Assembly: GCF_003259315.1 (NCBI RefSeq)
Contig: NZ_QLLT01000008.1
Location: 1 to 64,000 of the forward strand
Source: Kitasatospora sp. SolWspMP-SS2h
GTDB taxonomy: Bacteria; Actinomycetota; Actinomycetes; Streptomycetales; Streptomycetaceae
Length of the DNA stretch: 64,000 nucleotides
Direction: 5' to 3'
Position 1 is the stretch's first letter, and every line of letters starts with the position of its first letter. Below the pieces are notes generated by a model. The model saw only the letters and a program-made list of their open reading frames with translations, ran no database searches and was not told where the DNA came from. Shown piece after piece: positions 35,846 through 45,801 of the stretch. Both the position numbers and the translations under genes were made by a program.

Positions 35846-36592
35846 ATGAGTCTCTTCCGCGACGACGGCATCGTGCTGCGCACCCAGAAGCTCGGCGAGG
35901 CCGACCGGATCATCACCTTCCTGACCCGCCAGCACGGCCAGGTCCGGGCGGTGGCCCGGGGAGTGCGCCGGACCAAGTCGAAGTTCGGCGCCCGCCTCGA
36001 ACCGTTCTCGCACGTCGACATCCAGTTCTTCAGCCGCGGCAGCGAACTGGTCGGCCGCACCCTGCCGTTGTGCACCCAGGTGGAGACCATCGCCCCCTAC
36101 GGCGCCCGGATCGTCGACGACTACGCCCGCTACACCGCCGGCACCGCGATGCTGGAGACCGCCGAGCGCTTCGCCGAGAACGAGGGCCAGCCCGCCGTCC
36201 AGCAGTACCTGCTGCTGGTCGGCGCCCTCCGCACGCTGGCGGCCGGCACCCACCAGTCGCACCTGGTGCTGGACGCCTTCCTGCTGCGCTCGCTCGCCGT
36301 CAACGGCTACGGGGCGAGTTTCACCGACTGCGCCCGCTGCGGGCTGCCCGGCCCCAACCGCTTCTTCTCCCTCCAGGCCGGTGGCGTGCTGTGCGGCGAC
36401 TGCCGGGTGCCCGGAAGTGCCGTACCCTCCCCTGAGACACTGGTACTGCTCGGCGCGCTGCTCTCCGGAGACTGGCAGACCGCCGACGGCTGCGAGCCGC
36501 GGTACTGGCGCGAGGGCAGCGGGCTGGTGGCCGCCTACCTGCAGTGGCACCTGGAGCGGGGCATCCGCTCGATGAGATACGTGGAGAAGTGA
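35846..36592 (+). CDS. recO: DNA repair protein RecO
   Basis: 248 residues. N-terminal OB fold ([27 protein letters not shown]), helical middle and a zinc finger (CARCG and CGDCR, about 156-189). RecO anneals DNA and loads RecA with RecR. Start ATG 35846, matching relatives. The stop is 2 bp before the uppS start, with the uppS ribosome site inside the last codons of recO, so the two are coupled. Confidence 0.95.
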   Translation: MSLFRDDGIVLRTQKLGEADRIITFLTRQHGQVRAVARGVRRTKSKFGARLEPFSHVDIQFFSRGSELVGRTLPLCTQVETIAPYGARIVDDYARYTAGTAMLETAERFAENEGQPAVQQYLLLVGALRTLAAGTHQSHLVLDAFLLRSLAVNGYGASFTDCARCGLPGPNRFFSLQAGGVLCGDCRVPGSAVPSPETLVLLGALLSGDWQTADGCEPRYWREGSGLVAAYLQWHLERGIRSMRYVEK

Positions 36593-36594
36593 GC

Positions 36595-37422
36595 ATGGTC
36601 GCGCGACGGCTGTTCGGCAGCAAGCGGACGTACGAGACTCCGGCCCCGCACCCGAGCGGCGCCAGGCCGCCGAAGATCCCCGGCGAGCTGGTTCCCGAAC
36701 ACGTCGCGGTGGTCATGGACGGCAACGGCCGCTGGGCCAAGGAGCGCGGCCTGCCCCGGACCGAGGGACACCGGGTCGGTGAGGGCGTCGTCCTCGACGT
36801 GCTGCGCGGCTGCCTGGAGATCGGCGTCAAGAACCTCTCGCTGTACGCGTTCTCCACCGAGAACTGGAAGCGCTCCCCGGAGGAGGTGAAGTTCCTGATG
36901 AACTTCAACCGGGACGTGATCCGCCGCCGCCGCGACGAGATGGACGCCATGGGCATCCGGATCCGCTGGGTCGGCCGGATGCCGAAGATGTGGAAGAGCG
37001 TGGTCCAGGAGCTCCAGGTCGCCCAGGAGCAGACCAAGAACAACGACGCCATGACGCTGTACTTCTGCGTCAACTACGGCGGCCGGGCCGAGATTGCCGA
37101 CGCCGCGCTGGCCATCGCCCGCGACGTCGCCGCCGGGAAGCTCAACCCGGAGAAGGTCAACGAGAAGCTGTTCGCCAAGTACCTCTACTACCCGGACATG
37201 CCGGACGTCGACCTGTTCCTGCGCCCCAGCGGCGAGCAGCGCACCTCCAACTTCCTCGCCTGGCAGTCCGCCTACGCGGAGCTGGTCTTCCAGGACGTGC
37301 TCTGGCCGGACTTCGACCGCCGCGACCTGTGGCGCGCCTGCGAGCAGTACGCCCGCCGCGACCGCCGCTTCGGCGGCGCCCTCCCCAACGAGGTCGGCGC
37401 CGAGGTCCCGCCGCAGCGCTGA
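36595..37422 (+). CDS. uppS: Isoprenyl transferase (undecaprenyl/polyprenyl diphosphate synthase family)
   Basis: 275 residues. The catalytic motif [14 protein letters not shown] (D42), [35 protein letters not shown] and the C-terminal DFDRRDLW identify a cis-prenyltransferase, which builds the lipid carrier for cell-wall synthesis. GGAGAAG lies 5 nt before the ATG at 36595; a GTG at 36589 overlapping the recO stop is an alternative. Streptomycetes often have a second paralogue; chain length cannot be read from sequence. A 21-bp hairpin separates it from convergent zur. Confidence 0.94.
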   Translation: MVARRLFGSKRTYETPAPHPSGARPPKIPGELVPEHVAVVMDGNGRWAKERGLPRTEGHRVGEGVVLDVLRGCLEIGVKNLSLYAFSTENWKRSPEEVKFLMNFNRDVIRRRRDEMDAMGIRIRWVGRMPKMWKSVVQELQVAQEQTKNNDAMTLYFCVNYGGRAEIADAALAIARDVAAGKLNPEKVNEKLFAKYLYYPDMPDVDLFLRPSGEQRTSNFLAWQSAYAELVFQDVLWPDFDRRDLWRACEQYARRDRRFGGALPNEVGAEVPPQR

Positions 37423-37485
37423 CCGGCCGCGGGAGACGGGCTGGGAACCGCGGCAGGTGCGGGAAACGCGGGGACGCGAGGAGTA

Positions 37486-37531
37486 CGGGCGAGGGCCCGG
37501 ATCGGACTGTTCCGATCCGGGCCCTCGCCCG
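37486..37531. terminator. Bidirectional terminator between uppS and zur
   Basis: A perfect 21-bp stem (37486-37506 with 37511-37531) with a CTGT loop sits between convergent genes and can serve both strands. Confidence 0.88.
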
Positions 37532-37574
37532 TTGCCCGGGCCGGGCGGCGTCCGCCGCCGGGTCGCGGTGGTGC

Positions 37575-37997
37575 CTACTCCTCCTGCTGCTGCTTGGCGG
37601 CGCACTCGCCGCAGGTGCCGAAGATCTCCAGGGTGTGCGCGATGTCGCTGAACCCGTGTTCGGCGGCGACCGCGTTGGCCCACCGTTCGACCGCGGGGCC
37701 CTCGACCTCGACGGTCGCCCCGCAGTGCCGGCACACCAGGTGGTGGTGGTGCCCGCTGCTGCACCGCCGGTAGACCGCTTCGCCCTCGGCGGTGCGCAGC
37801 ACGTCCACCTCACCGGCCTCGGCCAGCGACTGCAGCGTGCGGTAGACGGTGGTCAGACCCACCGAGTCGCCCCGGTGCTTGAGCATGTCGTGCAGTTCCT
37901 GCGCGCTGCGGAAGTCCTCAATCTCGTCCAGGACCGCCGAGACGGCGGTGCGCTGCCGAGTCGATCGCGCGCGCGGCGACGGGCCTGCGGTGGTCAC
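37575..37997 (-). CDS. zur: Zinc uptake regulator Zur (Fur family)
   Basis: 140 residues. DNA-binding winged helix (AVLDEIEDFRSAQELHDML, LTTVYRTLQSLAEAGEVDVLR), regulatory metal site HHHHLVCRHCG and a second zinc-binding CxxC (CGTCGEC). Zn-Zur represses zinc uptake genes. The GTG at 37997 is chosen because AGGAGG sits about 7 nt upstream and relatives start MTTAG. It lies 35 bp downstream of znuB on the same strand, so zur is probably cotranscribed with the znu genes it controls. Confidence 0.93.
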   Translation of the reverse strand: MTTAGPSPRARSTRQRTAVSAVLDEIEDFRSAQELHDMLKHRGDSVGLTTVYRTLQSLAEAGEVDVLRTAEGEAVYRRCSSGHHHHLVCRHCGATVEVEGPAVERWANAVAAEHGFSDIAHTLEIFGTCGECAAKQQQEE

Positions 37998-38032
37998 CGT
38001 GGGTCCTCCTGCTGATCGGGTGGTTTCGCACA

Positions 38033-39082
38033 TCATTGTGCCAGCCCCCGACTTGACAGCGACTCCCCCGACGGCGGTGTATCGACCGACGCCCCTGCCG
38101 GTGCCCGGACCGGCTCCGTTCCCTCCAGGACGGCGACCCCGCCCCGCGTGGTTCCCGGACCGGCGGCGGAACTCCCCGCTGCGGGACCCCCCACGGCGGA
38201 ACCCTCCGTGGCGGGGCCGGGCAGGGCCACGTCGCACACCGCCGGGCCGTGTTCGGCTGACGCCCGGTGCCGTCGCCTGGCCAGCGGCGCGGCGACCGCG
38301 CTGAACAGGGCGAAGGCGAGGATGGCCAGGAACACGATGGTCGGGCCGGACGGCAGGTCGGCCTGGTAGGAGGTGCCGACGCCGAACAGGGCGGTCAGCA
38401 CGCCCACGCCGATCGCGGCGGCCTGGGTGGCCGCGAAGGAGCGGGTCAGCTGCTGGGCGGCCGCCACCGGGACCACCATCAGCGCACTCACCAGCAGCAG
38501 GCCGACCACCCGCATGGCGACGGTCACGGTGACCGCGGCCATCACCGCGAGCAGCAGGTTCAGCACCCGCACCGGCAGGCCGGTGACCCGGGCGAACTCC
38601 TCGTCCTGGCAGACCGCGAACAGCTGGCGACGCAGGCCCACGGTGACCGCGACGACCACCGCCGCGAGCACGGCGATCACCACCAGGTCGCCGGGGGAGA
38701 CGAACAGGATGGAGCCCCACAGGTAGCTCTCCAGGCTGCCCGCGCCGGACTGGCTGCTCATCGAGACCAGCAGCTTGCCGCCGGCCATGCCGCCGTAGAA
38801 GAGCATCGCCAGCGCGATGTCGCCGCGCTGGTTGCCGCGGGCCCGGACCAGCTCCATCACGACGGCGCCGAGCACGCAGACCAGCACCGCCGTCCACATC
38901 GGGTTGGCCTGGAACAGGAAGCCCAGGCCGACGCCGGTGAGCGCGACGTGCCCGATGCCGTCGCCCATCAGCGCCTGCCGGCGCTGCACCAGGTAGATGC
39001 CGATCGAGGGTGCGGTGATGCCGACCAGCACGGCGGCGAGGAACGCCCGCTGCATGAAGTCGGGTTGGAACATCTCGATCAT
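38033..39082 (-). CDS. znuB: Zinc ABC transporter permease
   Basis: 349 residues with about eight to nine membrane helices typical of the ABC-3 family (FLAAVLVGITAPSIGIYLV, RRQALMGDGIGHVALTGVGLG) and a Pro/Gly/Ala-rich C-terminal tail of about 75 residues that is probably disordered. It forms the zinc channel with ZnuA and ZnuC. Its ATG overlaps the znuC stop by 4 bp. Confidence 0.93.
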   Translation of the reverse strand: MIEMFQPDFMQRAFLAAVLVGITAPSIGIYLVQRRQALMGDGIGHVALTGVGLGFLFQANPMWTAVLVCVLGAVVMELVRARGNQRGDIALAMLFYGGMAGGKLLVSMSSQSGAGSLESYLWGSILFVSPGDLVVIAVLAAVVVAVTVGLRRQLFAVCQDEEFARVTGLPVRVLNLLLAVMAAVTVTVAMRVVGLLLVSALMVVPVAAAQQLTRSFAATQAAAIGVGVLTALFGVGTSYQADLPSGPTIVFLAILAFALFSAVAAPLARRRHRASAEHGPAVCDVALPGPATEGSAVGGPAAGSSAAGPGTTRGGVAVLEGTEPVRAPAGASVDTPPSGESLSSRGLAQ

Positions 39083-39969
39083 GCCAGTAGCCCCTGGGTG
39101 GTGCGGTGGTGGTCGTCGGCGTGCGGGTGGACGTGGTCGTGGCCGGGCAGCGCGTGCTGGCCGACGCCCCGGGGCGGCGGTCCGTCGTGCGCCACGCAGC
39201 CGTCGCGGAGCACCACGGCGCGGTCGATCAGCGGCTCCAGCGGCCCGAGCTCGTGCAGCACCAGCAGGACCGCGCAGCCGCGCTCCACCTCGCTGCGGAG
39301 GATGTCGGCGAGCACCTGCTGGCTGTCCACGTCGACCCCGGCCATCGGCTCGTCCATGATCAGCAGGTCGGGCCGGCCGACCAGGGCGCGGGCGATCAGC
39401 ACCCGCTGGTGCTGGCCGCCGGACAGGTGGGCCACCCCGTCGGCGGCCCGGTCCAGCATGCCGACGGCGGTCAGCGCCCGGTCCACCGCGGTCCGGTCCT
39501 TGCGCCGGAACGGCAGCAGCCCGTGCTGCGGCAGCCGCCCGGTGGAGACCACCTCGCGGACCGTGGCCGGCACCCCGCCGGCCGCGGTGGTGCGCTGCGG
39601 GACGTACCCGATCCGGTGCCAGTCCCGGAACCTGCGGTACGGCCGGCCGAACAGCTCCAGGCTGCCCCGGTCCAGCGGCACCGAGCCGATCACGCTCTTC
39701 ACGGTGGTGGACTTGCCGGACCCGTTGGCACCCAGCAGGGCGACCACCTCGCCCGGCCGGACGGTGAGGTCGACTCCGCGCAGCACCGGCCGCCCCCCGA
39801 CGCTGGCGACCGCTCCCCGCAGCCCGACGACCGCCGGCCCGGCCTCGCCGCCGGCCTCCTCGCGGACCTCCCCGGCGGTGCGCCCGCTGATGCCCCGGTG
39901 GTCCGTGTCGTGGCCGGTGCTGCGGTCGGTGTCGTGGTCGGAGTCCGTCGTGGGGATGACAGCGCTCAT
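39079..39969 (-). CDS. znuC: Zinc ABC transporter ATP-binding protein
   Basis: 296 residues. Walker A LLGANGSGKST, signature HLSGGQHQR, Walker B LLIMDEPMAGVD and the H-loop VLHELG. Both ends are histidine-rich (HDTDRSTGHDTDH near the N-terminus; GHDHVHPHADDHH at the C-terminus), possibly for zinc binding. It is coupled to znuB and lies 41 bp downstream of znuA. Confidence 0.94.
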   Translation of the reverse strand: MSAVIPTTDSDHDTDRSTGHDTDHRGISGRTAGEVREEAGGEAGPAVVGLRGAVASVGGRPVLRGVDLTVRPGEVVALLGANGSGKSTTVKSVIGSVPLDRGSLELFGRPYRRFRDWHRIGYVPQRTTAAGGVPATVREVVSTGRLPQHGLLPFRRKDRTAVDRALTAVGMLDRAADGVAHLSGGQHQRVLIARALVGRPDLLIMDEPMAGVDVDSQQVLADILRSEVERGCAVLLVLHELGPLEPLIDRAVVLRDGCVAHDGPPPRGVGQHALPGHDHVHPHADDHHRTTQGLLA

Positions 39970-40010
39970 GGTGGTTCCTCGCTCTGCTCTCGCCGCTCGC
40001 CCAGGTCCGC

Positions 40011-40979
40011 TCAGCTGGCGCCGAGCGCGGCCCGCAGGTTGGTCAGGTTCTGCCGCATGACGGAGAAGTAGTCGTTCCGGTCCGGCTCCTTGATCCCCTC
40101 CAGGGGGTCGAGCACGGCGGTCTTGAGTCCCAGGTCGGCGGCCACGGTCTCGGCCAGCTTGGGGCTGACCAGGGCCTCGAAGAAGACGGTGGTCGCGCCG
40201 TTCTCCTTGGCGGCGCGCTGGATCGCGGCCATCCGGGACGGAGTGGGCTCGGCCTCCGGGTCGACCCCGTTGATGGCGACCTGCTCCAGCCCGTAGTGGT
40301 CGGCGAGGTAGCCGAACGCGGCGTGGCTGGTGACGAAGGTCCGGGTGGCGGCGTTCGCCAGGCCGTCCTTGAACTCCTGGTCCAGGGAGGTCAGCCGGGC
40401 CACCAGGTCGTCGGTGTTGTGCCGGTAGTCGTCGGCGTTGGCGGGGTCGATCTCCGCGAGTTCGGCGCCCACGCTGCGGGCCACCGTCGCGTACCGGGCC
40501 GGGTCCAGCCAGATGTGCGGGTCGCCGGCCGTGCCGCTGTGCTCGTGCCCGCTCTCGCCGTCGTGCGCCTCGGCCTCGTCCTCGCCGCCCTCGTCGAGGT
40601 GGTGGTCCACCAGCGGGGAGGCGGCGGTCGCGTCCACCACGTGCTTGAGGTGGCCCTGCTCGACGGCCTTGTCCACGGTCGGCTGCAGGCCCTTCAGGTA
40701 GACCACGGCGTCGGCCCGCTGGACGGCCGCGACCTGCTTGGCCGTCAGCTCCAGGTCGTGCGGCTCCACGCCCGGGGCCGTCAGATCGGTGATCCTGACG
40801 TGCTCCCCGCCTATCTGCCGGGCCAGGAACTCCATCGGGTAGAAGGAGGCCACCACGTCCAGCTTCCCGCCGTCCTTCCCCGCCGCGCTGCTGACGCCGC
40901 CGCAGCCGGAGAGCAGCAGGGATCCGGTGAGGGCGGTGGCGGCCAGGGCTATCGAGGGAGAGGGGCGGCGAATCTTCAT
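40011..40979 (-). CDS. znuA: Zinc ABC transporter substrate-binding lipoprotein
   Basis: 322 residues. Signal peptide with lipobox LLSGC (Cys28), then the cluster A-1 metal-binding fold: VEPHDLELTA, a histidine/acid-rich loop (DHHLDEGGEDEAEAHDGESGHEH), WLDPARYA, SHAAFGYLADHYG. It captures zinc outside the membrane. Of three in-frame ATGs (40994, 40988, 40979) the last is preferred: it gives a normal signal peptide, and the promoter and two Zur boxes lie just upstream, overlapping the earlier ATGs. The GAGAAT -10 ends 7 bp before it, so the mRNA may be leaderless. Confidence 0.93.
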   Translation of the reverse strand: MKIRRPSPSIALAATALTGSLLLSGCGGVSSAAGKDGGKLDVVASFYPMEFLARQIGGEHVRITDLTAPGVEPHDLELTAKQVAAVQRADAVVYLKGLQPTVDKAVEQGHLKHVVDATAASPLVDHHLDEGGEDEAEAHDGESGHEHSGTAGDPHIWLDPARYATVARSVGAELAEIDPANADDYRHNTDDLVARLTSLDQEFKDGLANAATRTFVTSHAAFGYLADHYGLEQVAINGVDPEAEPTPSRMAAIQRAAKENGATTVFFEALVSPKLAETVAADLGLKTAVLDPLEGIKEPDRNDYFSVMRQNLTNLRAALGAS

Positions 40980-40993
40980 GACAACCATTCTCA
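40979..40993 (-). promoter_or_regulatory. Zur box 2
   Basis: TGAGAATGGTTGTCA (minus strand) matches the streptomycete Zur box type TGAAAATGATTTTCA at 12 of 15 positions. It overlaps the -10 and the znuA start. Confidence 0.75.
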
Positions 40994-41016
40994 TCTTATC
41001 TGGAAATGATTGTCAA
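40987..41016 (-). promoter_or_regulatory. znuA promoter
   Basis: TTGACA (41011-41016, perfect -35) and GAGAAT (40987-40992) are 18 bp apart on the minus strand. Both are covered by Zur boxes. Confidence 0.7.
41001..41015 (-). promoter_or_regulatory. Zur box 1
   Basis: TGACAATCATTTCCA (minus strand) matches the Zur box type at 12 of 15 positions and overlaps the -35. Its centre is 22 bp, two helical turns, from that of box 2. Confidence 0.75.
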
Positions 41017-41182
41017 CTTGCGGTGAGGCGGTCCTCCCGCACCGCGTGCTGCGGCCCCTCGTTGCGCCGTCCGTGTCGGCCGGGCACCGCGCCTTCACCC
41101 CGCGACCCCCAACACGCCGGAGAACGCACGGCTGTTCACTCCCGGTACAGCCACCCGGCGGGCCGCCCGTGCCACTATCGAG

Positions 41183-41213
41183 TTGAACCCCGCCCCCGCA
41201 TCCCCGGTACCCT
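41183..41213 (+). promoter_or_regulatory. Candidate glyS promoter
   Basis: TTGAAC (41183-41188) and TACCCT (41208-41213), 19-bp spacer, about 65 bp before the GTG. No T-box-like element was seen in 41016-41276. Confidence 0.5.
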
Positions 41214-41276
41214 GAGTTATTCGGGCGCGCGCAACCAGCCGCGCCCTGACCGTGCCGTCGTACTGAAGAGAGCACT

Positions 41277-42659
<1,383 letters not shown>

Positions 42660-42667
42660 CACCGAGC

Positions 42668-42738
42668 ACCGCGGCGGTCCGCAGTCCGCAGTCCGCGGTC
42701 CTTCGTGCGGCCGGTGGGCCGCCCCCTTCCCGGGGGCG
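42668..42738 (+). terminator. glyS terminator region
   Basis: Two hairpins follow the stop: 7-bp arms at 42668-42674/42693-42699 and 7-bp arms at 42720-42726/42732-42738. Between them GTCCGCA is repeated. Confidence 0.55.
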
Positions 42739-42859
42739 TCCCGCCGGCCGTTCGGTGTTCGGGTGCCGGTGCGGGCGACTTCCGTACGGGGCAAGCCGGT
42801 CCGCAGGACGTGAGGCGGGGTGGAGCCATTGCGGTGACGGGCCTCTCGCGGGGCACCGC

Positions 42860-44527
42860 TCACCGGCGCTGGCGGGACTTCGGCCGCGAGCGGGGAGCAG
42901 GTTCGGTCGGCAGCCCCGCGGTGCGCAGCGCTGCGAACACGCTGCGGGCCCGGCTCTCCTCCAAGCCGTCGGCGGCGAACAGCAGCGTGTCGTACAGCTC
43001 CACCGCGCCCTGGATCCCGGCCGCGAAGTGCCCGACGTCGCTCGCCGACCGCAGCCGCACCAACTCGCCGATCAGCTCGACCGCGGATTCCTCGTCCAGT
43101 GCCGCGGCGATCGTCGCGACCTCCTTGATCGGCCGGCCTGCCGCCTGGCGCAGCAGGTGGCGGATGTCATCGGAGCGCCCCGCGACGCGCAACTCCTTCG
43201 ACAGTTCGGCGAGTTCATCGGCCGGGGCGGAGGCCCGCTCCCACAGCAGGGTCTGCCCGTCGGCCGACTGGCCCGACCGCTCCAGGGCGGCGAGCAGCGC
43301 CGGGAAGGTCTGCGTGCTCACCGACCACAGGGCGTGGAACAGGTCGGCCGCCTCGTCCACCAGCCCGCCCTGACGCAGTTCCGCCAGGGTGGCTGCCGCG
43401 TGCGTCGGGGATCCGAGGGCCACCGATCGGGCCAGGTAGGTGGAGGAGCCGGCTGGCCCTTCGGCCCGCAGCAGCGCGGCCAGCCCGACCAGATCGCTCG
43501 GCATGGTCATCAGGGCCGCCTGGCCCACGAGGCCCGCGGATTCGTGCACCGCGCCCTGCCGGTGCAGGTCGGTGATCCGCTGGGTGAGGGCGACCAGTTC
43601 GGCACCCGTCCGGGCCCGCATGCCGCCCTCCGGCCCGGTGGCCTCCGCCCGGTTCCCGGTGCCCACGAGCCCGGTGCTGTTACTGCGGGTGCCGTTGCTG
43701 CCGGGGGCGGTGCCCGGCCCGGTGGGTCTGGTGCTGTTGCGCTCCGTGTCCGGGCGGACGGTGCTGTCGGCCCGGTGGGAGTCGGTTCCGTTGCCGTGGC
43801 CGCCTGTGCTGGCCCAGGAGGTGCCGACGGGCTCTTCCGGTTGGGCGTCCGTTCCGCCGCGCCGGGAAACCGCGCCGGGCGCGTCGGCGGCGGGTCGGGA
43901 TGCGGCGGTGGTGGTGCGGTCGTCGTTCTTCCGGCCGGCGCGGCGGGGGCGGCTGGCTCCGAAGCGGGCGCCGCGCAGGGGCGGCCCTCCGGCGGGCAGG
44001 GCCGCGGCCAGGTCGGCGCTGCCGGTCAGGTCCGCCGGTCCGTCGGACGTGGCGGTCGGTTCGTGGGCGGGGCCCGATCTGCGGTCTCCGCCGAAGCGGG
44101 CTCCGGTCGGGAACGAGCGCGGTGGGGGCATCGGAGGGGCGGCCGGTTCGTCCGGTCGGTGCGCCCAGGGGTCTCGGGCGGGGGTGCCCGGGTCGATGTC
44201 GGGTACGGGTGCGGGACGGTCGGCCAACCGCCCCGCCAACTGTCGGTCCTCGGCCGCCAGGAGGCGGTCGCTCAGTTCGAGACAGCGGGCGCCGAGTCCT
44301 TCGCGGAGGTTCTGCACCTGGGCGAGCTGTCGCACCAGTTCGGGATCGGGCTGCCGGGGCGGGCGGCCGTAAGCGGGCGAGTGATCGGGTTCGTAGCCGG
44401 CCCGGACGGCCTCGACGAGCCTGCGCTCGCGCTGTGCGGCGAACTGCCGGGCCCTCAGGAGTTCGTCCAACTCCGCCCTGAGCGTCTGGACATCGGCCGA
44501 ATCCGGCCCCGAATTGCGTACGGTCAT
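42860..44527 (-). CDS. Uncharacterised protein: coiled-coil start, disordered middle, helical-repeat end
   Basis: 555 residues, no family recognised. Residues 10-110 are strongly helical and charged (ELDELLRARQFAAQRERRLVEAV; NLREGLGARCLELSDRLLAAE), probably a coiled coil. Residues 115-310 are a low-complexity Pro/Arg/Gly/Thr/Asn stretch, including an Asn/Thr/Ser-rich part (RNSTRPTGPG, GSNGTRSNSTG) unusual for this genome. Residues 315-540 look like helical repeats of TPR or PPR type (LAELRQGGLVDEAADLFHALW, FPALLAALERSGQSADGQTLL). No membrane segment or signal peptide. The start ATG 44527 follows a GGGGCGGGG stretch; an earlier in-frame start at 44578 is possible. It could be a scaffold protein. 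Confidence 0.75.
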   Translation of the reverse strand: MTVRNSGPDSADVQTLRAELDELLRARQFAAQRERRLVEAVRAGYEPDHSPAYGRPPRQPDPELVRQLAQVQNLREGLGARCLELSDRLLAAEDRQLAGRLADRPAPVPDIDPGTPARDPWAHRPDEPAAPPMPPPRSFPTGARFGGDRRSGPAHEPTATSDGPADLTGSADLAAALPAGGPPLRGARFGASRPRRAGRKNDDRTTTAASRPAADAPGAVSRRGGTDAQPEEPVGTSWASTGGHGNGTDSHRADSTVRPDTERNSTRPTGPGTAPGSNGTRSNSTGLVGTGNRAEATGPEGGMRARTGAELVALTQRITDLHRQGAVHESAGLVGQAALMTMPSDLVGLAALLRAEGPAGSSTYLARSVALGSPTHAAATLAELRQGGLVDEAADLFHALWSVSTQTFPALLAALERSGQSADGQTLLWERASAPADELAELSKELRVAGRSDDIRHLLRQAAGRPIKEVATIAAALDEESAVELIGELVRLRSASDVGHFAAGIQGAVELYDTLLFAADGLEESRARSVFAALRTAGLPTEPAPRSRPKSRQRR

Positions 44528-44783
44528 CGCGCCCCGCCCCGACCTCTCCAGGAGACCGCCCGACCGGCCTCCGAACACAACAATCTGGTGGCCATCCTGG
44601 CGCTGTCATGCGGCGGCCACGTTACGGGAGCAAGTCTTAACCTTTTCGGGGCGACGATACGAGTGGCCGGTGCGACCCGGGAGGACAGCGGCGTTCAAGG
44701 GTCGCGACCGACTTCCGCCCGAATCAACCCACTTGTGCGAGATGGCGGACAACTGCCGTCCTGCATGGGGCAGTTGGTCGGGT

Positions 44784-45362
44784 TCAGCCCAAGAGACGCG
44801 CCCGTGCCTCCATCAGGGCGAAGCCGAGCAGGTTCAGTCCCCGCCATTGGGCGGGGGCCGCGGCCCGCTCGTCGTCGGCGGCGAGCCCGATCCCCCAGAT
44901 CCGGTCGAGCGGGCTGGCCTCCACCAGAACGCGCTCGCCGGTGTGGAGCAGGTACGTGCGGAGCTGCTCGTCCTGTCCGAACTTCTCGGTGCTGCCGTTC
45001 ACCACCAGTTCGAAACGCTGCGCGACCCAGCGCTCGTCGTCGAACCCCCGGACCTGGCGCCCCAACTTCTTCGCCTCCGCGGGCGTCCGCGCCCGGAGAA
45101 TCCTCGGGACGATCTCCTCGTCCCCGAACAGCCGGGCCTTCCCGGCCATCATCCAGTGCTCGGCGGTGCGGTACTCGACCCCGTCGACGGTGAACGGGGA
45201 GGGCCACCACTGGCTGAGCGCGCCGGGCCCGATCCGCCCGTCCCGCTGCGGCTGGTGCCCCCAGAAATGCAGGTACTTCGGGCGCGCCCCGGATGCGACC
45301 GCGACCGTCAGCTGCTCGCGGGTGCGCACCTCGCTGGGGGAGGGGGTCGGGTTCGTCGTCAT
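44784..45362 (-). CDS. NADAR-family protein (predicted N-glycosidase)
   Basis: 192 residues. The pattern FWGHQPQRDGRIGPGALSQWWPSPFTVDG, TAEHWMMAGKARLFGD, LGRQVRGFDDERWVAQR and the ending LIWGIG-like RIWGIGLA with LNLLGFALMEAR fits NADAR (YbiA-like). Members hydrolyse N-glycosidic bonds in damaged riboflavin precursors or ADP-ribosylated nucleosides; some belong to defence systems. No partner gene is adjacent, so a housekeeping repair role is more likely. ATG start with GAGGA about 7 nt upstream. Confidence 0.9.
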   Translation of the reverse strand: MTTNPTPSPSEVRTREQLTVAVASGARPKYLHFWGHQPQRDGRIGPGALSQWWPSPFTVDGVEYRTAEHWMMAGKARLFGDEEIVPRILRARTPAEAKKLGRQVRGFDDERWVAQRFELVVNGSTEKFGQDEQLRTYLLHTGERVLVEASPLDRIWGIGLAADDERAAAPAQWRGLNLLGFALMEARARLLG

Positions 45363-45611
45363 GGCGCCATCCTCGCACCGGCCCCGCCTGCCGGGCCCTC
45401 CATTTTCCTGCTGCCACCTGCGCCGATACCCGCCCCCTGGCCGAGGGCACGGCCGCCGATCCCGCCCTCGCCGTCCGCCCGTACGGTGACCCCGTTCTCG
45501 TCCGCTCGCCCGCGGCAGGGCCTGCCGACCACACCCCGCGCCGGCCGGCGCGACACCCGGGGCGGGGGTCGACGGCCGACGCGGGGTCGGTGGGCGGCAG
45601 GGTGTATCGCA

Positions 45612-45780
45612 CTATGCAGTGGTCAAGGAACGGAAGACGCCGGTGTGGAGGAACGCGTTCAGGTCGGTGACAGCGCGGGCTGTCAGGTCGTAGGCAGGGT
45701 CGGGTGGCTCCTCTCAGCTTCGGACCGGTCAGCTGTTCGAGCACGCCCGGTACGTGGAGGGCGGTCAGCTCCTTCCAGCG
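45612..45780 (-). pseudogene. Remnant of an unidentified gene
   Basis: Minus-strand reading gives coding-like WKELTALHVPGVLEQLTGPK in one frame and, after a shift near 45685, PAYDLTARAVTDLNAFLHTG ending at TAG (45612-45614) in another. Together they look like a C-terminal end broken by a frameshift. I cannot name the family. The flanks, 45363-45611 and 45781-45801, hold nothing recognisable. Confidence 0.4.
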
Positions 45781-45801
45781 CGGGGCTATTCGGGCGGGTG
45801 G

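Noticed and set aside
41016..41276. Possible T-box riboswitch before glyS
   Set aside because: No T-box core sequence, specifier loop or antiterminator pattern was seen.
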